A DNA stretch of 64,000 nt from Buchnera aphidicola (Takecallis arundicolens) (GTDB lineage Bacteria; Pseudomonadota; Gammaproteobacteria; Enterobacterales; Enterobacteriaceae), in the NCBI RefSeq assembly GCF_964058945.1, contig NZ_OZ060369.1, forward strand, positions 310,001 through 374,000, read 5' to 3'. The position numbers were made by a program, and so were the translations under genes. Under the pieces are notes generated by a model that was not told the DNA's origin, searched no databases, and worked only from the letters and a program-made list of their open reading frames with translations. Positions 50,253 through 61,980 of the stretch are shown piece after piece. The first letter of the stretch is position 1. Every line of letters begins with the position of its first letter.

Positions 50253-50344
50253 GAACTCTTATATAAAATGTTTATATTACGTATAATATAAATATAATGA
50301 AAAATATATATATTGTAAAAATATTACATAAAAATGTAATTTCA

Positions 50345-50377
50345 CCACAGAACGGTAGTAATATATTTGCACTGTGG
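50345..50377 (-). terminator. Hairpin between cspE and cysS, possible terminator
   Basis: CCACAG at 50345-50350 pairs with CTGTGG at 50372-50377, with two more outer pairs beyond one mismatch and a 21-nt loop. It is clearly more G+C rich than the surrounding A/T spacer. It lies downstream of the cspE stop on the minus strand, but the following tract (AAATTACATTTTT) is only moderately U-rich. A terminator is the simplest reading; another structured RNA element is possible. Confidence 0.35.
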
Positions 50378-50425
50378 CGAGTATGTTATATTAATAATAA
50401 AAAATTTAATTAATAAATACAACAA

Positions 50426-50635
50426 TTATAAACTAACAACATTAGCCGCAGATGGTCCTTTTGCACCTTCAGTAATCTCAAATTCAACACTTTGACCTTC
50501 TGACAAAGTCTTAAATCCGTTACTTTGTATAGCTGAAAAGTGCACAAAAACATCCTTACTACCATCTTCTGGAGTAATAAAACCAAAACCTTTTGATTCA
50601 TTAAACCACTTCACATTACCTTTAATCTTAGACAT
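50426..50635 (-). CDS. cspE: Cold-shock-like protein CspE
   Basis: RNA/DNA-binding cold-shock-domain protein, RNA chaperone and antiterminator. With the ATG at 50635 it has 69 residues, the same as E. coli CspE, and is closer to CspE than CspC ([18 protein letters not shown]). RNP1 is KGFGFI and RNP2 is VFVHF. It has a TAAGGT ribosome binding site; the open frame upstream to 50662 is not needed. It is the most conserved protein in its region and is preceded by a long non-coding stretch that may include its leader. Confidence 0.95.
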   Translation of the reverse strand: MSKIKGNVKWFNESKGFGFITPEDGSKDVFVHFSAIQSNGFKTLSEGQSVEFEITEGAKGPSAANVVSL

Positions 50636-50662
50636 CAAAATTACCTTACTTATAACCAACAA

Positions 50663-51040
50663 ATAAAAACTTTAACAGTACTTTAAAATGGATATTAACA
50701 CAATATAATTATATAAAGGTTTCTACATTCACCACTAAAAAAAAGTATTCAAAAATTACCACACCATTACAATGATAAAAAAACATTTATAGTTTCAAAC
50801 AATGATCCAAACTATTAATATTAATTATTAATAAATGTAAAAATAAATAAATTAGATAAATATGTAATAAATAAAAACTATAAATTATGTTTTAATGTTT
50901 GATTTTAATATTTTTACTAGAGGAATTTTATTACGAGGAGTTTAAGAACGGAGTTATAGGATGGAATATAATTGTATTTTAATAAATACAAACTTATAAA
51001 ATAATCATAAATTTTAAAATAAAATTTTATAATTAAAAAC
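50663..51040. other. Non-coding spacer between cspE and 5S rRNA
   Basis: A 378-bp stretch without a supported gene. Most is A/T. It should hold the minus-strand promoter and leader of cspE and the end of the rRNA transcript. A segment at about 50918-50964 is unusually purine-rich on the plus strand, with AGAGGAA, CGAGGAG, ACGGAG and AGGATGG in close succession. I could not match it to any gene in either strand. No terminator-like hairpin with high G+C was seen. Confidence 0.5.
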
Positions 51041-51163
51041 ATACCCTGGTAATTTCCTACTCTTGCACGAGGAGAGCCTCGTACTACCATCGGCGTTATA
51101 ATATTTCACTTCTGAGTTCGGTATGGATTCAGGTGGTACCATTATGCTATTTTTACCAGGGTA
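51041..51163 (-). rRNA. rrf: 5S ribosomal RNA
   Basis: Minus-strand 5S rRNA. The terminal helix is formed by ATACCCTGGTAA (51041-51052) and TTACCAGGGTAT (51153-51164). The internal CCGAACTCAGAAGTGAAA, GCCGATGGTAGT and GAGAGTAGG-like segments match the E. coli 5S. Exact ends are uncertain by one or two bases. It follows the 23S gene after about 70 bp, in one transcription unit. Confidence 0.96.
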
Positions 51164-51215
51164 TAAAAAAATAAAATCATATTTTAAAATTTTTTAAAAT
51201 ATAAAATTAATAAAA

Positions 51216-51232
51216 AACAACTACAGTATTGT

Positions 51233-51242
<10 letters not shown>
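51216..51242 (-). other. 3' arm of the 23S rRNA processing stem
   Basis: This segment, AACAACTACAG then TATTGTAAGATCAAGC on the plus strand, is complementary to the 5' flank of the 23S gene at 54133-54158. It extends helix 1 of 23S well past the mature ends into both flanks, with only small mismatches. Such a stem is the RNase III processing substrate in enterics. Confidence 0.7.
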
Positions 51243-54132
<2,890 letters not shown>

Positions 54133-54140
<8 letters not shown>

Positions 54141-54158
54141 TGACAATCTATAGTTGTT
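54133..54158 (-). other. 5' arm of the 23S rRNA processing stem
   Basis: On the plus strand it reads GCTTGATCTGACAATC then TATAGTTGTT and can pair with 51216-51242 almost without interruption (about 23 pairs). The arms bracket the whole 23S gene. Retention of this long flanking complementarity in an otherwise A/T-decayed spacer points to selection for rRNA processing. Confidence 0.7.
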
Positions 54159-54188
54159 TTATATTAATTTTATATTTTTAAAGAGCGC

Positions 54189-54231
54189 TTTAAATTTTAT
54201 ATCTTATATTATATAAAATATAAAATTTAAA
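54189..54231. repeat. A/T inverted repeat between tRNA-Glu and 23S
   Basis: Perfect 14-bp arms TTTAAATTTTATAT (54189-54202) and ATATAAAATTTAAA (54218-54231) around a 15-nt loop. It lies in the tRNA-Glu to 23S spacer. All A/T, so chance formation is possible, but 14 perfect pairs is long. It might act in processing between the tRNA and the 23S precursor. Confidence 0.45.
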
Positions 54232-54293
54232 ATTCAATAAATACATAATAACATAAAATGTTATTTTTGCATACATATTTTTTATTTTAAATT

Positions 54294-54366
54294 TGTCCCC
54301 TAGGGGATTTGAACCCCTGTTGCCGCCGTGAAAGGGCGATGTCCTAGACCTCTAGACGAAGGGGAC
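54294..54366 (-). tRNA. tRNA-Glu (UUC)
   Basis: Minus-strand cloverleaf GTCCCCTTCGTCTAGAGG..., anticodon stem CGCC/GGCG with loop around TTTC (anticodon UUC), T arm AGGGGTTCAAATCCCCT and acceptor GTCCCCT/AGGGGAC. CCA is not encoded. It precedes 23S and is presumably co-transcribed with it, a relic of the usual 16S-tRNA-Glu-23S-5S order with 16S removed. Confidence 0.96.
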
Positions 54367-54435
54367 TAAATAATCTAAAATAATAAAATATAAAAAAATA
54401 AATCTAGAAATTATTTACATAAGTATAAGATATTA

Positions 54436-54463
54436 TTATTACAAAACATCAGAAAATAATCAA
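54436..54463 (-). promoter_or_regulatory. Candidate promoter of the tRNA-Glu/23S/5S unit
   Basis: On the minus strand, TTGATT (54458-54463) and TAATAA (54436-54441) are separated by 16 bp, upstream of tRNA-Glu and downstream of aroE. Spacing and position suit a sigma-70 promoter, but in A/T-rich DNA such matches are common, so this is only a suggestion. Confidence 0.25.
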
Positions 54464-54487
54464 TATTTTTTTATATGATATCACTCA

Positions 54488-55345
54488 CTATTCACAAAAA
54501 TATTTTTTATTTTTATTTAAAAGATTAATTACAGATTGCACATTTGGAAAAATTCCGTTCCATAAATAAAAAGAATATGCCGCTTGACTAACTAACATAC
54601 CAATTCCATCTGCATAATAGATACCACCATGATCTTGATACCATTGTAAAAATGGTGTTAACTTATCATCATAAAATAAATCATAAAATACTGTACGTTC
54701 AGGATAAAAAATAGTATTGTCAAGAAAAAAACTACATTCTTGGTGTATACCAGCAGATGTAGCATTAATCACTACATGATAATTTAAAACCTTTAGATCA
54801 TCAATTCTAATTGCTTTAATAAAACCAAATTTTTTAAAATATGAAGCTACATGCAAAGCGCGACTGAATGTTCGATTTACAATATCAATAGAACAATTTA
54901 AAGATAACAAATTTGGTATAATACCTCTTGCTGCCCCACCAGCACCAATTAACAAAATCTTTTGATTCATATGAATAAAATTTAGTCTATTCAAATCATA
55001 TAAACAACCAATACCATCTGTATTATCTCCCAAAATTATGTTATTTTTTAATTTTTTTAAAACATTAACAGAATGAGTCATTTGAGCTCTTCTCGTTACA
55101 ATATGTGATAACTTATATGCTTCTTCTTTAAATGGTACTGTAACATTAGCACCTTGCCCATATGTTTTAAAAAATTCTAATACGACATTTGAAAACATAT
55201 TATTTTCAACTTGTTTAATATTATAATCAAACATCAAACCCGTATTATGTGAAAAATATTTATATATAATAGGTGACTTAGAATGATGTACAGGATTACC
55301 AAATAACAAATAATTATATTTTTTTTGAATAGGCATTACGAACAT
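54488..55345 (-). CDS. aroE: Shikimate dehydrogenase
   Basis: NADP-dependent reduction of 3-dehydroshikimate to shikimate in the chorismate pathway, giving aromatic amino acids for the host. 285 residues (E. coli 272). The shikimate-binding FGNPVHHSKSP, catalytic lysine in NVTVPFKEEAY, aspartate in GDNTDGIG, nucleotide loop GAGGAARG and the C-terminal DGIGMLVSQAAYSF are present. ATGs at 55345 or 55336 both overlap the tsaC end (by 32 or 23 bp), suggesting coupled expression. Confidence 0.96.
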   Translation of the reverse strand: MFVMPIQKKYNYLLFGNPVHHSKSPIIYKYFSHNTGLMFDYNIKQVENNMFSNVVLEFFKTYGQGANVTVPFKEEAYKLSHIVTRRAQMTHSVNVLKKLKNNIILGDNTDGIGCLYDLNRLNFIHMNQKILLIGAGGAARGIIPNLLSLNCSIDIVNRTFSRALHVASYFKKFGFIKAIRIDDLKVLNYHVVINATSAGIHQECSFFLDNTIFYPERTVFYDLFYDDKLTPFLQWYQDHGGIYYADGIGMLVSQAAYSFYLWNGIFPNVQSVINLLNKNKKYFCE

Positions 55346-55904
55346 ATTCTCCAGTTAAAATATTAAAAATTTTTGAAGGATATAAAAAATTACCAATGTT
55401 ACCATCTAATATTGGAATATCAGATCCAAAATATTTTAATACATCTTTTACAGTACGTGATTCTGGCATACCAGTAAAATTTGCACTAGTTGATATAATT
55501 GGCTTACCATAATATAAACATAATCTTTTTACAACAGGATGTTTTGTAACGCGTACAGCAACTAAATTAGAAAAACCAGTAATCCAATTTGAAATATTGG
55601 ATCGAGCAGGTACTAAAAAAGTAATAAAACCAGAATATAAAGAAAATATTTTTTGTTTTTGAAAATCAGATAATCTACATTCATTAATATATGGTATTAA
55701 TTGATTATAAGATGCAGCGACTAAAATTAAACCTTTTCTTTTACTCCTATTTTTTAATTTTAATAAATTTATTATAGCATCATCACTATCAGGATTACAA
55801 CCCAAAGCAAACACTGCTTCTGTAGGATACGCAATAATATAATTTTTATTTAAAAAATCTATACACTTTAAAAGTGATGTATATATATGACATGTTTTTA
55901 ACAT
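55314..55904 (-). CDS. tsaC: Threonylcarbamoyl-AMP synthase TsaC
   Basis: Makes the threonylcarbamoyl adenylate used for t6A37 in tRNAs reading ANN codons. 196 residues (E. coli 190). Matches include IAYPTEAVFALGCNPDSD, LKLKNRSKRKGLILVAASY with the basic substrate-binding residues, VAVRVTKHPVV and ISTSANFTGMPESRTV. It is followed by aroE with overlap, as E. coli places tsaC before aroE. Divergent from def. Confidence 0.95.
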   Translation of the reverse strand: MLKTCHIYTSLLKCIDFLNKNYIIAYPTEAVFALGCNPDSDDAIINLLKLKNRSKRKGLILVAASYNQLIPYINECRLSDFQKQKIFSLYSGFITFLVPARSNISNWITGFSNLVAVRVTKHPVVKRLCLYYGKPIISTSANFTGMPESRTVKDVLKYFGSDIPILDGNIGNFLYPSKIFNILTGEYVRNAYSKKI

Positions 55905-56042
55905 ACATTTATTTCAATTAATTATGTTGATAATAGAACAAATATTATATAGTATCATAGAATAATAACTATCATTACATATATTATATATTTTACAAAC
56001 TCTTATAATATTAAATTATACTCATTTATATATAACATTAAT

Positions 56043-56486
56043 ATGGCAATACTAAAAATATTAAAATATCCAGATAAAAAATTACGATTAATAGCAAATC
56101 CAGTAAGATCAGTAAATAAAAAAATTCAGAATATAATAAATGACATGTTTGAAACTATGTATAATAAACAAGGTATAGGTTTAGCTGCAACACAAGTTGA
56201 TATTAAATTAAATATTATCGTTATTGATCTAATGATAAAAAAATACCAACCAATAGTTCTTATTAATCCAAAAATAATAAAAAAAATAGGTATCATACAA
56301 ACCAAAGAAAGTTGTTTATCAATCCCTGGAATCAGTAAAAAAATTACTAGAGCAAAAGAAATTAAAATAAGTGCATTAAATTATTACGGTAAAAAAATAT
56401 ATATCTCAGCACATGAACTTCTTGCAATATGTATACAACACGAAATGGATCATTTAATTGGAAAATTATTGATTGATTATTTATAA
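56043..56486 (+). CDS. def: Peptide deformylase, short form
   Basis: Metalloenzyme removing the formyl group from nascent N-termini. The three family motifs are present: GIGLAATQ near residue 43, the cysteine motif as ESCLSIPG (second residue Ser where the common form has Gly), and the zinc-binding HEMDH near 136. The protein ends at 147 residues against 169 in E. coli, losing the C-terminal helix. An E. coli construct of the same length is known to be an active catalytic core. It precedes fmt by 32 bp. Confidence 0.96.
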   Translation: MAILKILKYPDKKLRLIANPVRSVNKKIQNIINDMFETMYNKQGIGLAATQVDIKLNIIVIDLMIKKYQPIVLINPKIIKKIGIIQTKESCLSIPGISKKITRAKEIKISALNYYGKKIYISAHELLAICIQHEMDHLIGKLLIDYL

Positions 56487-56518
56487 TATCATAAATTAAA
56501 ACAGTAACACAATATAAT

Positions 56519-57490
56519 ATGAACGATAAAAAAAAAAAAATAAAAATCATTTTTGCAGGTACTCCACATTTTGCAGCATGCCACTTAGAAACATTAATAA
56601 CATCAAAACATATAATATTAGGTATTTTAACACAACCAGACCGTCCTAATAAAAGAGGTAATATTACAACATACACACCAGTTAAAACATTAGCAAAAAA
56701 ATATAAAATTCCAGTTTTTCAACCCATTCAAATTCAAAATACAACCGACTGTACAGAAATATTAAATATGAAAGCAGACATTATGATTGTTGTAGCATAT
56801 GGAGTAATATTACCAAAATTTTTATTAAATGCATTTCCTATGGGATGCATTAATGTACATGCTTCTTTATTACCCCATTGGAGAGGTGCTGCACCAATCC
56901 AATGGGCAATATTAAAAGGCGAAAAAAAAACAGGAATTACAATTATCCAAATGGAAGAAAAATTAGATGCTGGAAAAATATTATATACAGTACCATGTAA
57001 CATTCTTAATAAAGATACAACAAACAGCTTACTTCATAAACTCAGTAGAATTGGATCACAAGCAATACTAATAGTTCTAAAAAAAATAAATAATAAAAGT
57101 ATTATTCCTATAATACAAGATGAAAATAAAGTAACTTATGCAACTAAATTATCAAAATTAATGGGAAAAATTAATTTTTTTACATCTGCAAAAGTGATAG
57201 AACGTATGATTCGAGCATTTCATCCATGGCCAGGAACTTATATTGAAATCAAAAATATAAAAATAAAAATTTATCAAGCAGAAATTATAAAATCAAATTT
57301 AATATATCAAATTGGTCAAATTATTAAAATAAATAAATATGGTATACAAATACAAACAAAGAAAAATATTTTAAACATTCAAAAAATACAAATACCAGGA
57401 AAAAAAATTCATTCAGTATGTAAATTTATACAAACAAAAAATAAATTATTTCAAGTTAATCAAATATTAACTACTGAAAGTATCAAGTAA
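56519..57490 (+). CDS. fmt: Methionyl-tRNA formyltransferase
   Basis: Formylates initiator Met-tRNA using 10-formyl-THF. 323 residues (E. coli 315). FAGTPHFAACHLETL near residue 11, the active-site NVHASLLPHWRGAAPIQWAI with its Asn and His, and EKLDAGKIL carrying the catalytic Asp are conserved; the C-terminal tRNA-binding domain is diverged. A 13-A run at 56528-56540 lies at codons 4-8 without breaking the frame. Part of a def-fmt unit. Confidence 0.96.
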   Translation: MNDKKKKIKIIFAGTPHFAACHLETLITSKHIILGILTQPDRPNKRGNITTYTPVKTLAKKYKIPVFQPIQIQNTTDCTEILNMKADIMIVVAYGVILPKFLLNAFPMGCINVHASLLPHWRGAAPIQWAILKGEKKTGITIIQMEEKLDAGKILYTVPCNILNKDTTNSLLHKLSRIGSQAILIVLKKINNKSIIPIIQDENKVTYATKLSKLMGKINFFTSAKVIERMIRAFHPWPGTYIEIKNIKIKIYQAEIIKSNLIYQIGQIIKINKYGIQIQTKKNILNIQKIQIPGKKIHSVCKFIQTKNKLFQVNQILTTESIK

Positions 57491-57495
57491 ATATA

Positions 57496-57515
57496 AACGG
57501 CAATAATATGCCGTT
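57496..57515. terminator. Bidirectional terminator between fmt and rplQ
   Basis: A perfect 7-bp stem AACGGCA/TGCCGTT with a 6-nt ATAATA loop in A/T spacer, 5 bp after the fmt stop and 25 bp from the convergent rplQ stop. The palindrome is flanked by A/T on both sides, so it could end both the def-fmt and the long ribosomal protein transcripts. Confidence 0.65.
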
Positions 57516-57540
57516 ATATAAAACTAAAATATACAAAAAT

Positions 57541-57915
57541 TTATTTTTTATATAAAATATCACGATCAACAAATTTCATATAAGCAATGTTTGCTTTATC
57601 TCCAGATCGAAAACCGTATTTCAAAATTTGCGTATATCCACCTGGGCGATTTAAAAAAAAAGGTCCTAATTCATTAAATAATTTTAATACACTAATATCA
57701 TCTCTAATTTTTGAAAAAACTAATCTTCTATTAGCAACAGAGTCAATTTTAGAAACAGTAATTAATGGTTCAATAATGGTACGTAATTCTTTTGCTTTAG
57801 GCAAAGTAGTCTTTATAAGTTCATATTTTAATAACGAACATGCCATATTAGCAAACATAGCTTTATAATGACTAGAAGTACGATTTAAAGAACGACCACA
57901 TTTTCTATGTCTCAT
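57541..57915 (-). CDS. rplQ: 50S ribosomal protein L17
   Basis: Large-subunit protein near the exit tunnel region. 124 residues (E. coli 127). [20 protein letters not shown] at the start and the C-terminal [29 protein letters not shown] match. Last gene of the alpha operon, 53 bp after rpoA, followed by the hairpin at 57496. Confidence 0.98.
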   Translation of the reverse strand: MRHRKCGRSLNRTSSHYKAMFANMACSLLKYELIKTTLPKAKELRTIIEPLITVSKIDSVANRRLVFSKIRDDISVLKLFNELGPFFLNRPGGYTQILKYGFRSGDKANIAYMKFVDRDILYKK

Positions 57916-57968
57916 TGGCTATCCCCATATGCATAAAAATAAAAAACACACATATTATTATATTCACC

Positions 57969-58955
57969 TTACGTTTTTGGAGGCCAATTTTTAATACGCA
58001 TGCCTAACGATAATCCTTTTGAAGACAATATCTCTTTAATTTCAGTTAAAGATTTTTTACCAAGATTTGGTGCTTTCAATAATTCTGATTCAGTCTTTTG
58101 TACTAAATCACCTATGTGATTTACCATTTCTGTTTTTAAACAATTTGCAGATCGTACAGTCAATTCTAAATCATCAACCGACTTAAGTAAAATAGGATCA
58201 AAATCTGGTTTTTTTTCTTTAACTTCAACAACCGGTTGTTTTGTTAAATAATTTAAGTCAACAAAGGTTGATAATTGTTCAGATAAAATAGTAGCAGAAC
58301 GACGCACTGCTTCTTCAGGATCAATAGTTCCATTTGTTTCTATTTCTATAATTAACTTATCTAAATCTGTACGCTGTTTAACCCTTGCCGGTTCTACAAA
58401 ATATGCAATGCGTTCAATAGGACTATAACAAGTATCTAAAGATATACAACCAACATGTTTATTAATATCATGTGATGCAATTCTCGATGCAGCAGAAACA
58501 TAACCAATACCTTTATTTACTTTCATAATCATATCAATTGATGCTGTTGGATCAGTTATATTACAAATTACATGTTGTGGATTCATGATAACAACACTAC
58601 TATCATGTATAATATCAGACGCTTGAACAAACCCAATACCAGATTTTTGAATTTGTAAGACTGCTTGATCTTTACCATTAATTTTAATAGCTAACTCTTT
58701 AATATGCAATAATATCGTTAATATATCTTCTTGAATACCAGTTTTAGCACTATATTCATGTAAAATACCTTTAATTTGTACTTCAGTGACAGCATATCCT
58801 GGTATTGATGAGAGCAATATTCTACGCAACGCATTACCAATAGTATGACCAAAACCTCGTTCTAAAGGTTCAATGGTAACTTTAAAATAAGTTGCTCGAA
58901 TTTGTTCAATATCCACTATACTTGGTTTTAATAAACCTGTCGACAAATTTTGCAT
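57969..58955 (-). CDS. rpoA: RNA polymerase alpha subunit
   Basis: 328 residues (E. coli 329). The N-terminal assembly domain carries [20 protein letters not shown] near residue 32. The C-terminal domain keeps the UP-element-binding determinants, including the arginine in VRSANCLK and [17 protein letters not shown]-element recognition in A/T-rich promoters could therefore still operate. It is in the alpha operon rpsM-rpsK-rpsD-rpoA-rplQ, with rpmJ upstream. Confidence 0.98.
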   Translation of the reverse strand: MQNLSTGLLKPSIVDIEQIRATYFKVTIEPLERGFGHTIGNALRRILLSSIPGYAVTEVQIKGILHEYSAKTGIQEDILTILLHIKELAIKINGKDQAVLQIQKSGIGFVQASDIIHDSSVVIMNPQHVICNITDPTASIDMIMKVNKGIGYVSAASRIASHDINKHVGCISLDTCYSPIERIAYFVEPARVKQRTDLDKLIIEIETNGTIDPEEAVRRSATILSEQLSTFVDLNYLTKQPVVEVKEKKPDFDPILLKSVDDLELTVRSANCLKTEMVNHIGDLVQKTESELLKAPNLGKKSLTEIKEILSSKGLSLGMRIKNWPPKT

Positions 58956-58988
58956 TTATTCTCCCTCCCCCAATCATTTGTTTTTAAT

Positions 58989-59609
58989 TTATTTTGAATA
59001 AAGTTCAATAATTAGGTGTTCATTAATATCCGATGCTAAATCAGAACGGTCAGGCACTCTAATAAATCTGCCTTCTAATTTATCTTTATTAATAACTAAC
59101 CAAACTGGTTTTTCTCGTTGTTCTGATAATTCTAAAGAGAATTTTATCCTTTTTTGCATATTACATTTATCTCGAACTGTAATACAATCATCTGGGAATA
59201 ATTGATAAGAAGCAATATTAACAACTTTATTATTTACCATAATTCCTTTATGATTAATTATTTGTCGAGATTCTGCACGTGTTGAACCAAAACCCAAGCG
59301 ATATACTACATTATCTAATCTACTCTCTAAAAATATTAATAAATTTTCACCAGTATTACCTTTTAATTTCGTTGCGCGTTTATAATAATTATGAAATTGA
59401 CGTTCTAATACACCATATAAACGACGTACTTTTTGTTTTTCTCGTAACTGTAACCCGTATTCAGATAATCTAGATCTTCTTGTACCTTGCTGACCAGGTA
59501 ATTGATTAATTTTACATTTAGAATCAATACTACGATAACTAGATTTTAAAAATAAGTCTGTATTTTCTCTACGACTTAACTTTAATTTTGGTTTTAAATA
59601 TTTTGCCAT
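58989..59609 (-). CDS. rpsD: 30S ribosomal protein S4
   Basis: Primary 16S-binding protein nucleating 30S assembly. The ATG at 59609 gives 206 residues, the same as E. coli ([16 protein letters not shown]). An open frame five codons longer is disregarded. The S4 domain [30 protein letters not shown] lies at about 95-125. In E. coli S4 represses its own operon through the leader upstream of rpsM; I could not verify such a pseudoknot here. Confidence 0.98.
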   Translation of the reverse strand: MAKYLKPKLKLSRRENTDLFLKSSYRSIDSKCKINQLPGQQGTRRSRLSEYGLQLREKQKVRRLYGVLERQFHNYYKRATKLKGNTGENLLIFLESRLDNVVYRLGFGSTRAESRQIINHKGIMVNNKVVNIASYQLFPDDCITVRDKCNMQKRIKFSLELSEQREKPVWLVINKDKLEGRFIRVPDRSDLASDINEHLIIELYSK

Positions 59610-59633
59610 ATCTAAGTCTCTCAAAATTTTAAA

Positions 59634-60023
59634 TTATACACGTCTCTTTTTAGGAGGACGACAACCGTTATGCGGAATTGGAGTAACATCGGTAATATTT
59701 GTAATCTTAAATCCAGCAGTATTTAACGCTCGAATTGTCGATTCTCTTCCTGGACCCGGTCCCTTCACCATAACATCTAAATTCTTTATACCATACTCTT
59801 TAATAGATTCAATACATCGTTCTACAGCAACCTGTGCTGCAAAAGGTGTTGATTTACGTGATCCTCGAAAACCTGATCCACCAGAAGTCGCCCAACCTAA
59901 AGCATTACCTTGACGATCAGTAATTGTCACTATTGTATTATTAAAAGATGCATGAATATATGCAATACCATCTAAAATTTTTTTTTTAATTTTTTTCTTT
60001 GTCCGAATTGTAGATTTTACCAT
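59634..60023 (-). CDS. rpsK: 30S ribosomal protein S11
   Basis: Platform protein of the small subunit contacting the mRNA exit site. 129 residues, as in E. coli. [47 protein letters not shown] and the basic C-terminus [12 protein letters not shown] are conserved. It starts 19 bp after rpsM. Confidence 0.98.
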   Translation of the reverse strand: MVKSTIRTKKKIKKKILDGIAYIHASFNNTIVTITDRQGNALGWATSGGSGFRGSRKSTPFAAQVAVERCIESIKEYGIKNLDVMVKGPGPGRESTIRALNTAGFKITNITDVTPIPHNGCRPPKKRRV

Positions 60024-60042
60024 ATTGAAATGCTCTTTAAAA

Positions 60043-60399
60043 TTATTTTTTTATTGGTTTACGAGGACCTTTTCTAGTACGAGCATTAGTTTTTGTCCTT
60101 TGCCCTCTTACAGGTAATCCTCTACGATGTCGAAAACCGCGATAACATCCAAGGTCTATTAATCGTTTAATATGAATAGTACGTGTTCTACGCAAATCTC
60201 CTTCTACAATTAACGTAGAAATTGTATGACGTAATAAATCGATTTGTTTTTCAGTCAAATCTTTAGTTTTAATCGTTTCAGATATATTACAATTCATACA
60301 AATACTTTTAGCACGTGATTTACCTATACCATATATTGCACGTAATGCAATCATGATATGTTTATAATTAGGAATATTAATTCCTGCAATACGAGCCAT
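60043..60399 (-). CDS. rpsM: 30S ribosomal protein S13
   Basis: Head protein of the small subunit, contacting P-site tRNA and bridging to L5. 118 residues, the E. coli length. [18 protein letters not shown], the helix-hairpin-helix [12 protein letters not shown], and the basic tail [20 protein letters not shown] match the family. First gene of the alpha operon after rpmJ. Confidence 0.98.
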   Translation of the reverse strand: MARIAGINIPNYKHIMIALRAIYGIGKSRAKSICMNCNISETIKTKDLTEKQIDLLRHTISTLIVEGDLRRTRTIHIKRLIDLGCYRGFRHRRGLPVRGQRTKTNARTRKGPRKPIKK

Positions 60400-60476
60400 T
60401 ATATTCCTCTACAGTAACATTAATAAATAGTATTATTATCATAAATAAAAAAATACTATAAAAATAAATTAAAAAA

Positions 60477-60593
60477 TTATCCTTGACGTTGTTTATGTTT
60501 TGGATAATGTGTACATACAACACGCAATACATTTTGTCTTTTTACAATTTTACAATTACGACATAATTTTTTAATCGATGCACGAACTTTCAT
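60477..60593 (-). CDS. rpmJ: 50S ribosomal protein L36
   Basis: A 38-residue zinc-ribbon protein, read directly from the minus strand: [17 protein letters not shown], then [10 protein letters not shown] and [11 protein letters not shown]. Zinc ligands Cys11, Cys14, Cys27 and His33 are all kept, so this is the C+ form. Length equals E. coli L36. It lies between secY and rpsM, as in E. coli. Confidence 0.96.
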   Translation of the reverse strand: MKVRASIKKLCRNCKIVKRQNVLRVVCTHYPKHKQRQG

Positions 60594-60647
60594 ATTTACA
60601 CCATATATTTAAATTACAATAATTTAAAATAATTAAAAATATTATAG

Positions 60648-61976
60648 TTAACGATTCATCCTTAAAGGTGATTTCTTTAAAAAAATATTATATTTATTTG
60701 AAATCATAAATGTTTGAAATTGTGCAATAAAATCAATAACCACAACAACAATAATTAATAATGAATTTCCTCCAATAAAAAAAGGAATATGCATAGTAAT
60801 TTTAAAAAACTCAGGTATCAAAACAACAAAAATAATATATAGTGCATTTAAAAAAATTAATCGATTAATAATATTATTAATATATCTTGTTGTCTGTATT
60901 CCTGGTCGAATACCTGGGATAAAAACACCAGATTTTTTTAAATTTTCAGAAATCTCTCTAGGATTACATACTAAATTATCATAAAAAAAACAAAACAAAA
61001 AAATTAATATAGAATACAATAGAATATAACACACTGTACCTGGCTTAATATAATACTCAAGAACTGAAAAAAATAAAAATCCAACATGTACCTTAAAATA
61101 TGATATAACCACAGATAACAAAATAATTACACTAGAAGCAAAAATAGCTGGTATTACACCCGACATATTAATTTTTAAAGGTAAATGCGTGTGTTGCATA
61201 ACATACATTTTATGTAAATTACGTTGTTTAGAATGATACAAAACAATTTTTCGATAACTACTTTCAATAAAAACAATACAAAAAATCAATACAAACAAAA
61301 GTAAAAATATAAAACATAAATAAAGCAGTGACATATGTATTAATTTCATATTTCGAATCATACTAGAAATGCTTAAAGGCATTTTAGCAACAATACCAAT
61401 AAACATAATCATTGAAATACCATTACCAATTCCACATTCAGTAATCAATTCACCCAACCACATTAATAAAATTGTTCCAGTACATAAACTTAATATAGTG
61501 GTAAAATAAAAATATAAATCAGGGTGTTCAATCATTTGAGCAACACTAGATATATTCGGTAAAGTTAATGCAATTCCTATCGATTGAAATATTGCAATTA
61601 ATAACGTAATATATCGTATATACTGATTGATTTTTTTTTTTCCTACTTCACCCGATTTTTTAATATTAGATAGTTTTTTTATAGTTAATGTTAGTAACTG
61701 CATGATAATAGAAGCAGAAATATACGGCATAATACCTAAAGAAAAAATTGATGCATAACTTAAAGCACCTCCGGAGAACATATTAAACAAATCAATTACT
61801 GTACCATTTTGTAATTTTAAAAAATTTGATAAAACAGTATGATTAATACCAGGAATAGGTATAAAAAAACCAACTCTGAAAATGATTATTGAAAATATTA
61901 AAAAAATAATTCTTTGTTTTAATTCTACTAAAGTATTATTCACATTATTTAATTTTGATTGTATAATAGTAGCCAT
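60648..61976 (-). CDS. secY: Protein translocase subunit SecY
   Basis: Channel subunit of the Sec translocon, ten membrane helices. The ATG at 61976 gives 442 residues (E. coli 443) and avoids overlap with rplO. The open frame to 62006 would add ten residues and overlap rplO. Recognisable are FRVGFFIPIPGI at TM1, the plug region FNMFSGGALSYASIFSLGIMPYISASIIMQLL, GNGISMIMFIGIV, and the C5 loop NLKKSGVFIPGIRPG needed for SecA and ribosome binding. Confidence 0.96.
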   Translation of the reverse strand: MATIIQSKLNNVNNTLVELKQRIIFLIFSIIIFRVGFFIPIPGINHTVLSNFLKLQNGTVIDLFNMFSGGALSYASIFSLGIMPYISASIIMQLLTLTIKKLSNIKKSGEVGKKKINQYIRYITLLIAIFQSIGIALTLPNISSVAQMIEHPDLYFYFTTILSLCTGTILLMWLGELITECGIGNGISMIMFIGIVAKMPLSISSMIRNMKLIHMSLLYLCFIFLLLFVLIFCIVFIESSYRKIVLYHSKQRNLHKMYVMQHTHLPLKINMSGVIPAIFASSVIILLSVVISYFKVHVGFLFFSVLEYYIKPGTVCYILLYSILIFLFCFFYDNLVCNPREISENLKKSGVFIPGIRPGIQTTRYINNIINRLIFLNALYIIFVVLIPEFFKITMHIPFFIGGNSLLIIVVVVIDFIAQFQTFMISNKYNIFLKKSPLRMNR

Positions 61977-61980
61977 ATTA

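Noticed and set aside
50410..50601. A leucine/lysine-rich minus-strand frame within cspE
   Set aside because: Out-of-frame shadow of the highly conserved cold-shock gene.
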